Origin: an uncultured Oscillospiraceae bacterium
GTDB taxonomy: Bacteria; Bacillota; Clostridia; Oscillospirales; Oscillospiraceae
Length of the DNA: 49,076 bases
NCBI GenBank assembly: GCA_947631845.1
Contig: CANRMY010000014.1
Location: forward strand, 1 to 49,076
Direction: 5' to 3'
A program made the translations under genes and the position numbers. The notes under the pieces are model-generated. The model did no database searches. It saw only the letters and a list, made by a program, of their open reading frames with translations, and was not told the DNA's origin. Shown here piece by piece: positions 1 to 7,451 of this stretch (position 1 is its first letter; each line of letters starts with the position of its first letter).

Positions 1-76
1 CGCAAAATTCATAGAAAATTACCCGCACGTTCCCCTTGTCGGAAAAAGCCCGTCAGGGCTTTTTCGACAGTCTCAA
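1..76 (-). repeat. E1 structured repeat, copy A (cut by window edge)
   Basis: Read on the minus strand, this starts with the hairpin GAAAAAGCC / GGCTTTTTC and continues into the conserved block AAGGGGAACGTGCGGG. It then enters the left arm of a long hairpin, ending at the TGCG loop where the window stops. The same order of parts is seen at 35246-35417 (plus) and 45141-45316 (minus). The copy follows the terminator of the membrane-protein gene at 128-703, in the same orientation as that gene. Function is unknown. Confidence 0.75.
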
Positions 77-80
77 AAAA

Positions 81-108
81 GCTCCCGGATCTCTCCGGGA
101 GCTTTTTT
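81..108 (-). terminator. Rho-independent terminator (bidirectional)
   Basis: A GC-rich stem (GCTCCCGGA with TCCGGGAGC, 4-nt loop) at 81-102 is flanked by an A-run and a T-run, so it can act on either strand. It lies about 20 bp past the stop codon of the minus-strand gene at 128-703 and probably ends the whole 128-5188 minus-strand run. Confidence 0.85.
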
Positions 109-127
109 GTATTCCGTTCGCTGTTTT

Positions 128-703
128 TTACGTTTTCGATTCCTTTTTCTCCTCCGGCTTGGCGTCCACCCGCCAGACGTAGAGGGCCAGGGCGGCGTAA
201 CAGCAGGCGGAGACCGCCGCCGACAGGATGCCCTGGAGAGCCGGCGTGTCCGGCAGGAGGGAAGCCAGCGGGCCGCCCGCCACCTGCAACGCCAGCGCGC
301 CGGTCACCAGGCCGAAAAGCAAAAGCTTCTTGCGGCGCAGGGCCGTAAAGGCCATCACCGCCATGTACGCCCACCCCAGCACCGGCTGGAGCGCCGCGTA
401 GGCCGGGGTGAAGAAGGCAATCATCAGGGACAGGATCATCAGCGCCGCCACGGTCAGATCCGAGCCGCGCCGCAGCTCCACATACCGAAGGGCGAACCCC
501 GCCGCGGCCAGGATCATCCCCACACCGCTGAGGGTGCTGAGCGCCCCCGCCGCCCTGGCGGCCGCGCCGCCTGTAACGATCTGGTCAAGGAAGATATCCG
601 TGAGGCTCTCCCCGGCAAAGAGATACAGAAGGCCCAACAGCGCTCCCGCCGCGCCCTGGAGCAAAAAGCCCCCGGCGGCCAGCTTTTTCCCAAGCTCCTT
701 CAT
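128..703 (-). CDS. Hypothetical multi-pass membrane protein
   Basis: 191 residues, mostly hydrophobic, with about five predicted membrane segments separated by short loops and a charged Lys/Glu-rich C-terminal tail. No catalytic motif or family is recognised. The ATG at 703 follows a GAGGG Shine-Dalgarno with a 7-8 nt spacer. The gene begins 12 bp after the ftsK stop codon, so it is probably cotranscribed with ftsK and is last in the unit before the terminator at 81-108. A role in the envelope is possible from context only. Confidence 0.75.
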   Translation of the reverse strand: MKELGKKLAAGGFLLQGAAGALLGLLYLFAGESLTDIFLDQIVTGGAAARAAGALSTLSGVGMILAAAGFALRYVELRRGSDLTVAALMILSLMIAFFTPAYAALQPVLGWAYMAVMAFTALRRKKLLLFGLVTGALALQVAGGPLASLLPDTPALQGILSAAVSACCYAALALYVWRVDAKPEEKKESKT

Positions 704-715
704 GGCCGCGCCCTC

Positions 716-3541
716 TCATTCGCCGTCGTCCGGGAAATCCCCGGCGTCCCCGCCGTCCTCCCCCGGCTCCGGCATGGCCATATTGTCCGGCATCCCCGCC
801 TGTCCGATGGGGGCGGTGCCGTGGACGAACTGCATCTCCTGCCACTGCTGGTAGGTCATGATGATCTGCCGGGGCTTGGAGCCCTCGAAGGGGCCCAGAA
901 CGCCCACCTCCTCCAGCTGATCCACGATGCGGGCGGCCCGGGCGTAGCCCAGCTTCAGCCGCCTCTGCAGGGCCGAAACGCTGGCGATCTTTGTTTCGAA
1001 GATGATCTCCGCCGCCTGGGGCAGCAGCTCGTCGTAGTCCTTGAATTTATCCTCCTGGGTCTGGGCAGTCCCGCCCTTGCCGCCGGCGTCCTTCTCCGCC
1101 GCGGCCTTTTCGATCTCGTGGATCACGTCCTCGGAGTAGCTCACCTCGCCGGAGGCGCTCTTGACGTACTCGATGACGGCCTCCCGCTCCTCGTCCGACA
1201 CCCAGGTGCCCTGGATACGGGTGGGCTTGGAGGCGCCGATGGGGGCGTAGAGCATATCGCCGTTGCCCACCAGCTTGTCCGCCGCGCCGCCCGCGTCTAA
1301 AATGATGCGGGATTCCAGCGACGAGGCCACCTTCAGGGCGATGCGGGAGGGGATGTTGGCCTTCATCAGGCCGGTGATCACGTCGGCGCGGGGGCTCTGG
1401 GTAGCGATCACCAGGTGTACCCCGGCGGCGCGGCCCATCTGGGCCACCCGGCAGATGGATTCCTCCACCTCCTTGGCGGCGATCATCATCAGGTCCGCCA
1501 GCTCGTCGATGATCACCACGATCTGGGGGATCTTGGGCGTCTCCGGGTCCAGCTGGGCGTTGTAGCCCGCCAGGTCCCTGGCCCCGGCGTCGGAGAAGAG
1601 CCGGTAGCGCTTCATCATCTCCACCACCGCCCACTGCAGGGCCCCGGCGGCCTTCTTGGCCTCGGTGACCACGGGGATCAACAGGTGGGGGATGCCGTTG
1701 TAGATCTTGAATTCCACCATCTTGGGGTCGATCATGATGAATTTGACTTCCTCGGGCGTGGCCTTGTACATCAAACTCAGGATCAGGGAGTTTAAGCACA
1801 CCGACTTGCCCGAGCCGGTGGTTCCGGCCACCAGCAGGTGCGGGAGCTTGGAGATATTGCCCACCATCACGTCGCCGGAGATGTTCTTGCCGATGGCGAA
1901 GGTGAGCTTGGACTTGGCGTTTTTGAATTCCGGCGCGTCGATGATCTCCCGGAGGTACACGGTGGAGACGTTCTTGTTGGGCACCTCGATGCCCACGGTG
2001 GAGATCTTGTTGGGGATGGCGGCGATGCGCACGCCGGTGACGCCCAGGGCCAGGGCGATGTCGTCGGCCAGGTTCGTCAGCTTGTTGAGCTTGACCCCGA
2101 TCTCCAGCTCCATCTCATACCGGGTGATGGAGGGCCCGTGGACGATGTTGGACACGGTGACGTTGACGCCGAAGGACCGCAGGCACAGCTCCAGCCTGTC
2201 CTTGGTGGCGGCCAGCTCGTCCTGGCTGTCCCGGCTGCCGGTCCGCACCGGCTCGTTGAGCAGGGTGATGGGCGGGAACCGGTACGTCCGCTCCCCCTCC
2301 CGCTTCGCCTCCTCCACCAGGCTCGCGATCTCCCCCGCCGCCGCGGCGGTCTCCCCCTTGGCAGCCGCCGGAGCGGGAGACGTCAGGGGCACGGGGATGG
2401 GCGCCGGCTTCGCGGTGGCCACGCGGGCCTCCGTTTCGGCGGGGCGCTTCACCGTCTCGATGGGCACGGGCGCGGGCTTGGCCGGTTTTTCCTGTTTTTC
2501 CGGCTTCTCCGGCTGGACGGGGGGCTCCGCCTCGGCGGCAGGCTCCTCCGCCGGCGGGGCAAACAGGCTGTCCGGCGCGGGCGCGCCCTGCTTCCTGTTG
2601 AAAAAGCCGCTCTTTTTCGGCGTCTCCCCCTGGGGCCGGTCCCCGGTATGCTCCGGCATCCCCTCCGGTTCGTCGTCCATGGGGATATCGAAGGACGCGC
2701 GGCGGCGGGCCGCCGGCGGCTCCGGCGCGGGCTTGGCGGGCTCCTTGCCGTCCGGGGGCGTCTCATCGGGCGCGGGCACGTTGATGCTCCGCCGCGCCTG
2801 CTCCACCCGGCGGCGGTTCTCCGCCGGCCGGGACTCCGGCTCCGGCTGGGGCTCCGGCTCGTTCATATACGCCTCGATCCGGCGCTCCTCGCGCTCACGC
2901 CTCCCCTGGCGCGCCAGCTCCACAAGCCCCCGCAGGGTCATGCCCGACAGCACCAGCAGGACAAAGGCGGAGAGGAAGATCAGCAAAATGACCGCCCCCG
3001 CCTTGGAAAAGAGCTTCGTAAACAGCAGGGCCACGCACCCGCCCACAGCGCCGCCTCCGGTCAGGGCCTGGCCGTCCTGCCACAGATAGCGGAACATCTT
3101 CATATCCAGGTCGTAGGTCTTGGCGAACACCTGGCAGAAGGCGGCGGTCAGCACGGGCACCGCCAGGGCGGCGGCGATCCTGCCCCCGGTCTTTCCGTCC
3201 CTGCTCATGACCAGCAGCGCCGCCGCGGCCAGGAGCATGGGCGGCAGCAGGTAGAAGCCCCCGCCGAACAGCCCCGTCAGGAGCCCCCGCAGGAGCTTGA
3301 CCACCACCCCGTCGGAGTTGAAATACCCCAGCAGGGACAAAAGGCCCACAAAGGCCAGCACCAGGGCGCCCAGCGTCCTTCGGCGGCGGGCCTTCTCCTC
3401 GTTCATCCTGGCTCTGGCCGCCGCCGTCTTGGCCTGGGCGGCCTTGGAGGTCTTGCGCCCGCCGGAGGACGGGCTCTTTTTGGATGACTTGCTGCCGGAG
3501 GATCCCCCGGCAGCAGTTGTTTTTTTCTTCTGTTCAGCCAT
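716..3541 (-). CDS. ftsK: DNA translocase FtsK/SpoIIIE
   Basis: 941 residues. A cluster of N-terminal membrane segments (about residues 55-200) anchors the protein. A long Pro/Glu/Lys-rich linker follows, then the RecA-like motor with Walker A GTTGSGKS at about 570-577 and a Walker B region containing IDELADLM. A C-terminal winged-helix gamma domain (about 834-893) would read KOPS-type polar sequences. By family it pumps chromosomal DNA through the division or sporulation septum. The ATG at 3541 has GAGG 7 nt upstream. The gene follows uppP with a 68-bp gap. Sequence alone does not decide between a vegetative FtsK and a sporulation SpoIIIE; the single-protein clostridial form may do both. Confidence 0.95.
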   Translation of the reverse strand: MAEQKKKTTAAGGSSGSKSSKKSPSSGGRKTSKAAQAKTAAARARMNEEKARRRRTLGALVLAFVGLLSLLGYFNSDGVVVKLLRGLLTGLFGGGFYLLPPMLLAAAALLVMSRDGKTGGRIAAALAVPVLTAAFCQVFAKTYDLDMKMFRYLWQDGQALTGGGAVGGCVALLFTKLFSKAGAVILLIFLSAFVLLVLSGMTLRGLVELARQGRREREERRIEAYMNEPEPQPEPESRPAENRRRVEQARRSINVPAPDETPPDGKEPAKPAPEPPAARRRASFDIPMDDEPEGMPEHTGDRPQGETPKKSGFFNRKQGAPAPDSLFAPPAEEPAAEAEPPVQPEKPEKQEKPAKPAPVPIETVKRPAETEARVATAKPAPIPVPLTSPAPAAAKGETAAAAGEIASLVEEAKREGERTYRFPPITLLNEPVRTGSRDSQDELAATKDRLELCLRSFGVNVTVSNIVHGPSITRYEMELEIGVKLNKLTNLADDIALALGVTGVRIAAIPNKISTVGIEVPNKNVSTVYLREIIDAPEFKNAKSKLTFAIGKNISGDVMVGNISKLPHLLVAGTTGSGKSVCLNSLILSLMYKATPEEVKFIMIDPKMVEFKIYNGIPHLLIPVVTEAKKAAGALQWAVVEMMKRYRLFSDAGARDLAGYNAQLDPETPKIPQIVVIIDELADLMMIAAKEVEESICRVAQMGRAAGVHLVIATQSPRADVITGLMKANIPSRIALKVASSLESRIILDAGGAADKLVGNGDMLYAPIGASKPTRIQGTWVSDEEREAVIEYVKSASGEVSYSEDVIHEIEKAAAEKDAGGKGGTAQTQEDKFKDYDELLPQAAEIIFETKIASVSALQRRLKLGYARAARIVDQLEEVGVLGPFEGSKPRQIIMTYQQWQEMQFVHGTAPIGQAGMPDNMAMPEPGEDGGDAGDFPDDGE

Positions 3542-3609
3542 TGATAAACCTCATGAAAAAATCAGAAAAAGCTCAATAGATCCTGAATAAATCCCGCCTT
3601 ACGCGCCGG

Positions 3610-4455
3610 TCACTCCAAAAACAGGGACAAAATCAGCGACACGATACCGGCGCCCCAGCAGTAGTAGGCGAATTTGGAGAAGGCGTTGCCGGACATGACC
3701 ATCTTCTTCAGGAACACCAGGGCGAAATAGCCCGTGACGCCGGCCACCGCCATCCCCACCAGGTACGCGGGGACGTTGCTCCAGACGATGGTGCCGGAGG
3801 CAAAGGCCTTCACCAGGGTCAGCAAAGCCGAGCCCAGTATAGCGGGGATGGACATGAGGAAGGAGAAGCGCACCGCGAACTCCCGCTTGTAGCCCCGGGC
3901 CAGTCCCACGGTGATGGTGGTCCCGGAGCGGGACACGCCGGGGATGGTGGCCACGGCCTGGGCCGCGCCCACGATCAGCGCGTCCACCACCGAGGCCGTC
4001 TTTTCGTTCTTGCGCCCCTCGGTGAGCTTGCCAGATATGTAGATGAGCACACCGGTGACGATCAGGGCGAAGGAGATAAAGGGCGTGTTCTGGGCAAGCC
4101 GGCCGATGGCGTCGTTGAAGGGCAGCACCAAAAGCAGCGGCAGCGTGGCCGCGATGATGAGGAACACCAGGCGCACCGAGGGCTTCAGCCGCCCTCCCTC
4201 GCCGGCGTCCTTGGTATTCCCGGCGATGAAGCCCAGGGTGTCCGTCACCATGGCGCGGATGTCCTTCCAGTAGAAGATGAACACCGCCGTCAGGGTGCCC
4301 ACGTGCAGGAGCACGTCAAAAAGCAGATGCTCGTTCTCATCGTACTGCAAATTGAACAGATTCTGGAAAATGGACAGATGTCCGGAGCTGGAGATGGGCA
4401 GGAACTCGCTAATCCCCTGCACCAGTCCCAGAAAAGCGGCCATGATCAGTTTCAT
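3610..4455 (-). CDS. uppP: Undecaprenyl-diphosphatase UppP (BacA family)
   Basis: 281 residues and strongly hydrophobic, with about eight membrane segments. The two family signatures are present: the Glu/Ser-rich motif GISEFLPISSSGH near residues 14-26 and PGVSRSGTT near residue 172. The enzyme removes a phosphate from undecaprenyl diphosphate on the outer face of the membrane, recycling the lipid carrier for peptidoglycan and other wall polymers, and can confer bacitracin tolerance. The ATG at 4455 has GGGAGG 8 nt upstream, and a consensus promoter lies at 4497-4525. It sits with plsY and ftsK in an envelope block. Confidence 0.95.
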   Translation of the reverse strand: MKLIMAAFLGLVQGISEFLPISSSGHLSIFQNLFNLQYDENEHLLFDVLLHVGTLTAVFIFYWKDIRAMVTDTLGFIAGNTKDAGEGGRLKPSVRLVFLIIAATLPLLLVLPFNDAIGRLAQNTPFISFALIVTGVLIYISGKLTEGRKNEKTASVVDALIVGAAQAVATIPGVSRSGTTITVGLARGYKREFAVRFSFLMSIPAILGSALLTLVKAFASGTIVWSNVPAYLVGMAVAGVTGYFALVFLKKMVMSGNAFSKFAYYCWGAGIVSLILSLFLE

Positions 4456-4496
4456 CCCGATTGCCTCCCTGTCTATGGAAATCAGTTACCATAATC

Positions 4497-4525
4497 ACTA
4501 TAACACAGTTCCCTGGAAATTGCCA
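4497..4525 (-). promoter_or_regulatory. Sigma-A promoter of uppP
   Basis: On the minus strand, -35 TGGCAA (4520-4525), a 17-bp spacer and -10 TATAGT (4497-4502) lie about 40 bp upstream of the uppP start. Confidence 0.7.
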
Positions 4526-4561
4526 CAGTTTTTTTGAAAAAAGAAGGAAAAACCGCGAAAA

Positions 4562-5188
4562 TCACTGTTTTTTATGGCGCGAAAGGCCGGTTTTTCCCGG
4601 CCGGAAGGGCTTTTCCTCCCCCTTCAGGAGCCTTTTCAGGTTCCCCCGGTGCATGATGAACACCGTCAGGGCCGCCGCCGCGCCGAAGAGGAGCGTAGGC
4701 CAGTCCCGGAACCCCGCCGCCAGCTCGGCGGGCACAAAGGCGACGGTACACATAATGGAACCGGCGGAGACGCGCCGGGTTATGAAAAAGGTTATGAAGA
4801 AGGCCGCCACGATTATGACAAACACCTTCCAGTGGAGCATCAGCCCCAGGGCGGCGCCTACGGAGACGCCCTTCCCGCCCTTGAAGCCGAAATAGAGGGG
4901 GAAGCAGTGGCCCAGAAGACAGCAGTACCCCGCCGCCAGGAGCCCGTACCAGCCGCCGATCAGCCGGCCCAAAAGCATGGATACCACCGTCTTGGCCCCG
5001 TCTAAGAGGAAGGTGGCGGCGCCCACGCCCATGCCGAAAAGCCGCGCTATATTGGTGGCCCCGGCGTTGCCGCTGCCGTAATGGCGCACGTCCTTGCGGC
5101 TGACAAGCCAGCTCATCACCACCGCCCAGGAGACAGAGCCCAACAGGTACCCCACGGCCCCCGCGCCCAGAATTTTGATCGCTTCCAT
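4562..5188 (-). CDS. plsY: Glycerol-3-phosphate acyltransferase PlsY
   Basis: 208 residues with about five membrane segments. PlsY signatures are visible: GSGNAGATN near residues 38-46 and FKGGKG near 102-107, which form the phosphate-binding and acyl-phosphate site. The enzyme moves an acyl group from acyl phosphate to glycerol 3-phosphate, giving lysophosphatidic acid, the first membrane step of phospholipid synthesis. The C-terminus is Lys/Arg-rich. A near-perfect promoter lies at 5255-5283. The gene is followed by uppP, which has its own promoter, so the two may be separate or partly coupled units. Confidence 0.95.
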   Translation of the reverse strand: MEAIKILGAGAVGYLLGSVSWAVVMSWLVSRKDVRHYGSGNAGATNIARLFGMGVGAATFLLDGAKTVVSMLLGRLIGGWYGLLAAGYCCLLGHCFPLYFGFKGGKGVSVGAALGLMLHWKVFVIIVAAFFITFFITRRVSAGSIMCTVAFVPAELAAGFRDWPTLLFGAAAALTVFIMHRGNLKRLLKGEEKPFRPGKTGLSRHKKQ

Positions 5189-5254
5189 ATTCCGCCTCCG
5201 TTCTGTGCTCCTCTTTTGTACCCCGTGCTTCTCTATCGTGAATAGTAAAAAATA

Positions 5255-5283
5255 ATTATAGCACAGATTTCCTGATTTGTCCA
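5255..5283 (-). promoter_or_regulatory. Sigma-A promoter of plsY
   Basis: On the minus strand, -35 TGGACA (5278-5283), a 17-bp spacer and -10 TATAAT (5255-5260) lie about 70 bp before the plsY start. Confidence 0.85.
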
Positions 5284-5296
5284 GCTGAGAAAATAC

Positions 5297-5352
5297 GCTT
5301 TCTTCTCTTTTGTGTTGACAAAAGAGAAGAAAGCTTCAAAGAAGAGAAAAGC
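5297..5352. repeat. Perfect hairpin plus purine mirror repeat
   Basis: 17-bp perfect inverted arms (5297-5313 and 5318-5334) are separated by a 4-nt loop. The right arm also forms a 13-nt purine mirror repeat: AAAAGAGAAGAAA at 5320-5332 against AAAGAAGAGAAAA at 5338-5350. It lies just upstream of the plsY promoter. The hairpin resembles, in composition, the CTTTTCTC-type hairpin inside element E2. No gene was found from 5284 to 6125; this stretch is entirely repeats and spacer. Confidence 0.7.
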
Positions 5353-5454
5353 AATTTTTGGGCCTGGCAGATATCCTGACCTGGCGCTCCGTTACGGCGG
5401 AACGGCTCCCGCGGCAAGATTCGATACCTATGGTCCCATTCATATCCGCGCGTG

Positions 5455-5555
5455 GCGTCGTCGCGGAACCGGCTTAACCTCGGGCTCCAAGTATTCGCCC
5501 TCAGGCGCACGGTTCGCTCCTCCTTTCCCCATCGGGCAACAGCCCGATGGGGGCC
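5455..5555 (+). repeat. Dispersed intergenic repeat with CCCCATCGGGC palindrome
   Basis: About 100 bp that reappears inverted at 31921-32030. Shared pieces are GTCGTCGCGGAACCGG, CCAAGTATTCG, GGTTCGCTCCTCCTTT and the palindrome CCCCATCGGGC / GCCCGATGGGG (5527-5552). The palindrome also occurs at 26469-26494 and 26610-26635, always next to an AAAGGAGGA-like run. No credible ORF was found. Confidence 0.75.
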
Positions 5556-5660
5556 CCGCATTGTCTCTGCGCCTAACTCGCTTAGCCGCTCACATCTCTA
5601 TCAATAGAGCCTTCGTTTCTATTTCACCCGCGCTGCTGCGGCTAAAATCGTGTGGTTTCT

Positions 5661-5894
5661 GTAGGGGCCGATGACCACATCGGCCCACACGCCGCACCGT
5701 CGAATTCCCTTCCGTACGGGCCGGACACCCGGCCGGCCCGTCTTCCGAATTCCCGAAAATCCTTCAATCACCGCCGTAGGGGCCGCCTTTCTTGGCGGCC
5801 CGTAAATTCAATGGCGGCGAAGCCGCAACCTTTTTAATCGATGGCGCGCGGGAAATTCGATAATGCGTCGGGCCGGCCGGGTGTCCGGCCCGTA
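5661..5894. repeat. Cluster of GC-rich palindromic units
   Basis: Four short inverted repeats built around GGGCC/GGCCC lie at 5661-5686, 5714-5741, 5775-5793 and 5870-5894. Several are separated by a conserved TCGAATTCC-like spacer. Related units occur at 26420-26447, 31847-31874, 32069-32096, 32134-32159, 40031-40061 and 48880-49076. They resemble REP/BIME-type bacterial intergenic palindromes in organisation. Function is unknown. Confidence 0.75.
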
Positions 5895-5904
5895 CAGGGT
5901 ACGT

Positions 5905-6122
5905 GCGGGCAAGCCCCCGGGGGAGTCCAGATGGGGGCTCGCAAGCCCCCTCTGGTCGTTTTTAAAAGGTGGGGTCCAGGGGAGGGAAAAAACGAAATCC
6001 CTCCCCTGGTCGCTTCTCTCTTTTGTTGCCTTTTCTCTCTTTGGCGACCCAAAGAGAGAAAAGCAAATCACCTCCGCCCTATAAGGGCGGAAACCTTATA
6101 AACCCCCGCCGGGGCAAGGCGG
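5905..6122 (-). repeat. E2 structured repeat, copy 1
   Basis: On the minus strand it begins 3 nt after the stop codon of the PBP gene with CGCCTTGCCCCGGCGGGG. Four hairpins follow: TCCGCCC/GGGCGGA (6073-6091), CTTTTCTCTCTTTGG with its complement (6030-6063), CCAGGGGAGGG/CCCTCCCCTGG (5976-6009), and CCAGA..TCTGG (5927-5955). A second full copy lies at 31577-31792 on the plus strand. The arms differ between copies, but pairing is kept by matched changes. Confidence 0.8.
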
Positions 6123-6125
6123 GCA

Positions 6126-7451
6126 CTATTTCGTACACGCCTGCAAGACGGCGTTGGCCACTTTTCCCGCCTGGGAGGCGCCGGAGCCGGCGTTCTCCAC
6201 GCAGACGGCGAAGGCGTAGGGGTGCTTTGGATCCTCGATGTAGCCCACAAACCAGGCGTTGGGCTTCTCCGCCCCCACCTCGGCGGTGCCGGATTTGGCG
6301 TGGAGCTTCAGGCCCGGGAAGTTGTCCGCGCCGTAGGTGCGCGCCACCGCGTACTCCATGATCTCCCCCAGCTTCTCCGCCGTGGTGGCGGCCATAATGT
6401 GGTCGCGGGTCACGCCCAGGCGGGTGTAGTCCCGTCTCAAGGTCAGGGCCGGCGTGTCGCCCCGGCCCGCGATGGCGGCCACGAAGCGCACCATGGCGGC
6501 GGGGTTCACCAGGTCGTGGTACTGCCCCGCGCCGGACCAGCCCAGGTTGAAGCTGCCCGCCTCCCCCACGTCGAACCGGCCCGCCGCCGTGCGCATACCG
6601 TCCACGGTCTGCCGGGAGGTGAGGCCGAAGCGGTCCGCGTATTCCCGGAGCTTCTCCCCGCCCAGCTCCACGGCCAGGGCGGCGAAGGTGCAGTTGCAGG
6701 ACTCCGCCAGGGCGTCCTCGATCTTCATATCCCCGTGGGCGCGGCCGCAGGTCACCTTCCCGCCGCCGATCTGCGCGCTGCCGGAGCAGTGGAAGTCCCG
6801 CTCAAAGAGGTCGTCCAGATTCTCGATGGCGGCGGCCAAGGTCACCAGCTTGAAGATGGAGCCCGGCGTATAGGCGGCGGACAGGGGCCGGTTCAGGTAG
6901 ACGCCGGAGGTGTCGTCGGCGGCGATCTCCGGCGGATCCTCCGGATCGAAGGACGGGGAGGACACCAGGCAAATGATCTCCCCGGTGACATAGTCCGTGA
7001 CGATGACCGCCCCCCGGCGGCCCTTCAGGGCCTCCCAGGCGGCCCTCTGGGCGTCCGCGTCCACGGATAAATTGAGCACGCCGCCCTGGCCGTCCCGGCT
7101 GTAGAGGCCGTTCACCGGGTCGTAGCCCAGGATCTCCCCGGCGTAGTTATAGAGGACCCCGCTGCCGATGAAGCCGTCTCTGTCGCCTATGAGGTGGAGG
7201 CTGGCGATCCGGGTCGTCTCGTCCTCCGCCCAGCTCCCCTCCCCGTCCCGGACGGCGTAGAGGATCTCCCCGTCCCGGTCCTTGACGGTGCCGGCCCGGA
7301 TGCGGCCGGAGATAAAGGCGTCCCCGTTGGAGGGGAAGCCCGCCCACTGGCCGCCGTCCAGCGCCTGGCGGGTCACGTAGAGGGCGGTGAGGCCCAAAAT
7401 CAGCGCCGCGATCAGCGACACGGCCAGGGCCCTGCGGTGGATGCGTTTCAT
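6126..7451 (-). CDS. Class B-like penicillin-binding protein (transpeptidase)
   Basis: 441 residues. One N-terminal membrane anchor (about 8-26) is followed by a short dimerisation-type region and a transpeptidase domain with all three active-site motifs: SxxK (S198-K201 in PGSIFK), SxN (S251-C252-N253) and KSGT (386-389). By family it cross-links septal or lateral peptidoglycan on the outer membrane face and is inhibited by beta-lactams. It is shorter than typical FtsI/PbpA proteins and lacks PASTA domains. Its ATG overlaps the stop of the upstream FHA-SEDS gene by 4 bp (ATGA), so the two are translationally coupled and likely form a polymerase-transpeptidase pair. Element E2 starts right after the stop. 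Confidence 0.9.
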   Translation of the reverse strand: MKRIHRRALAVSLIAALILGLTALYVTRQALDGGQWAGFPSNGDAFISGRIRAGTVKDRDGEILYAVRDGEGSWAEDETTRIASLHLIGDRDGFIGSGVLYNYAGEILGYDPVNGLYSRDGQGGVLNLSVDADAQRAAWEALKGRRGAVIVTDYVTGEIICLVSSPSFDPEDPPEIAADDTSGVYLNRPLSAAYTPGSIFKLVTLAAAIENLDDLFERDFHCSGSAQIGGGKVTCGRAHGDMKIEDALAESCNCTFAALAVELGGEKLREYADRFGLTSRQTVDGMRTAAGRFDVGEAGSFNLGWSGAGQYHDLVNPAAMVRFVAAIAGRGDTPALTLRRDYTRLGVTRDHIMAATTAEKLGEIMEYAVARTYGADNFPGLKLHAKSGTAEVGAEKPNAWFVGYIEDPKHPYAFAVCVENAGSGASQAGKVANAVLQACTK

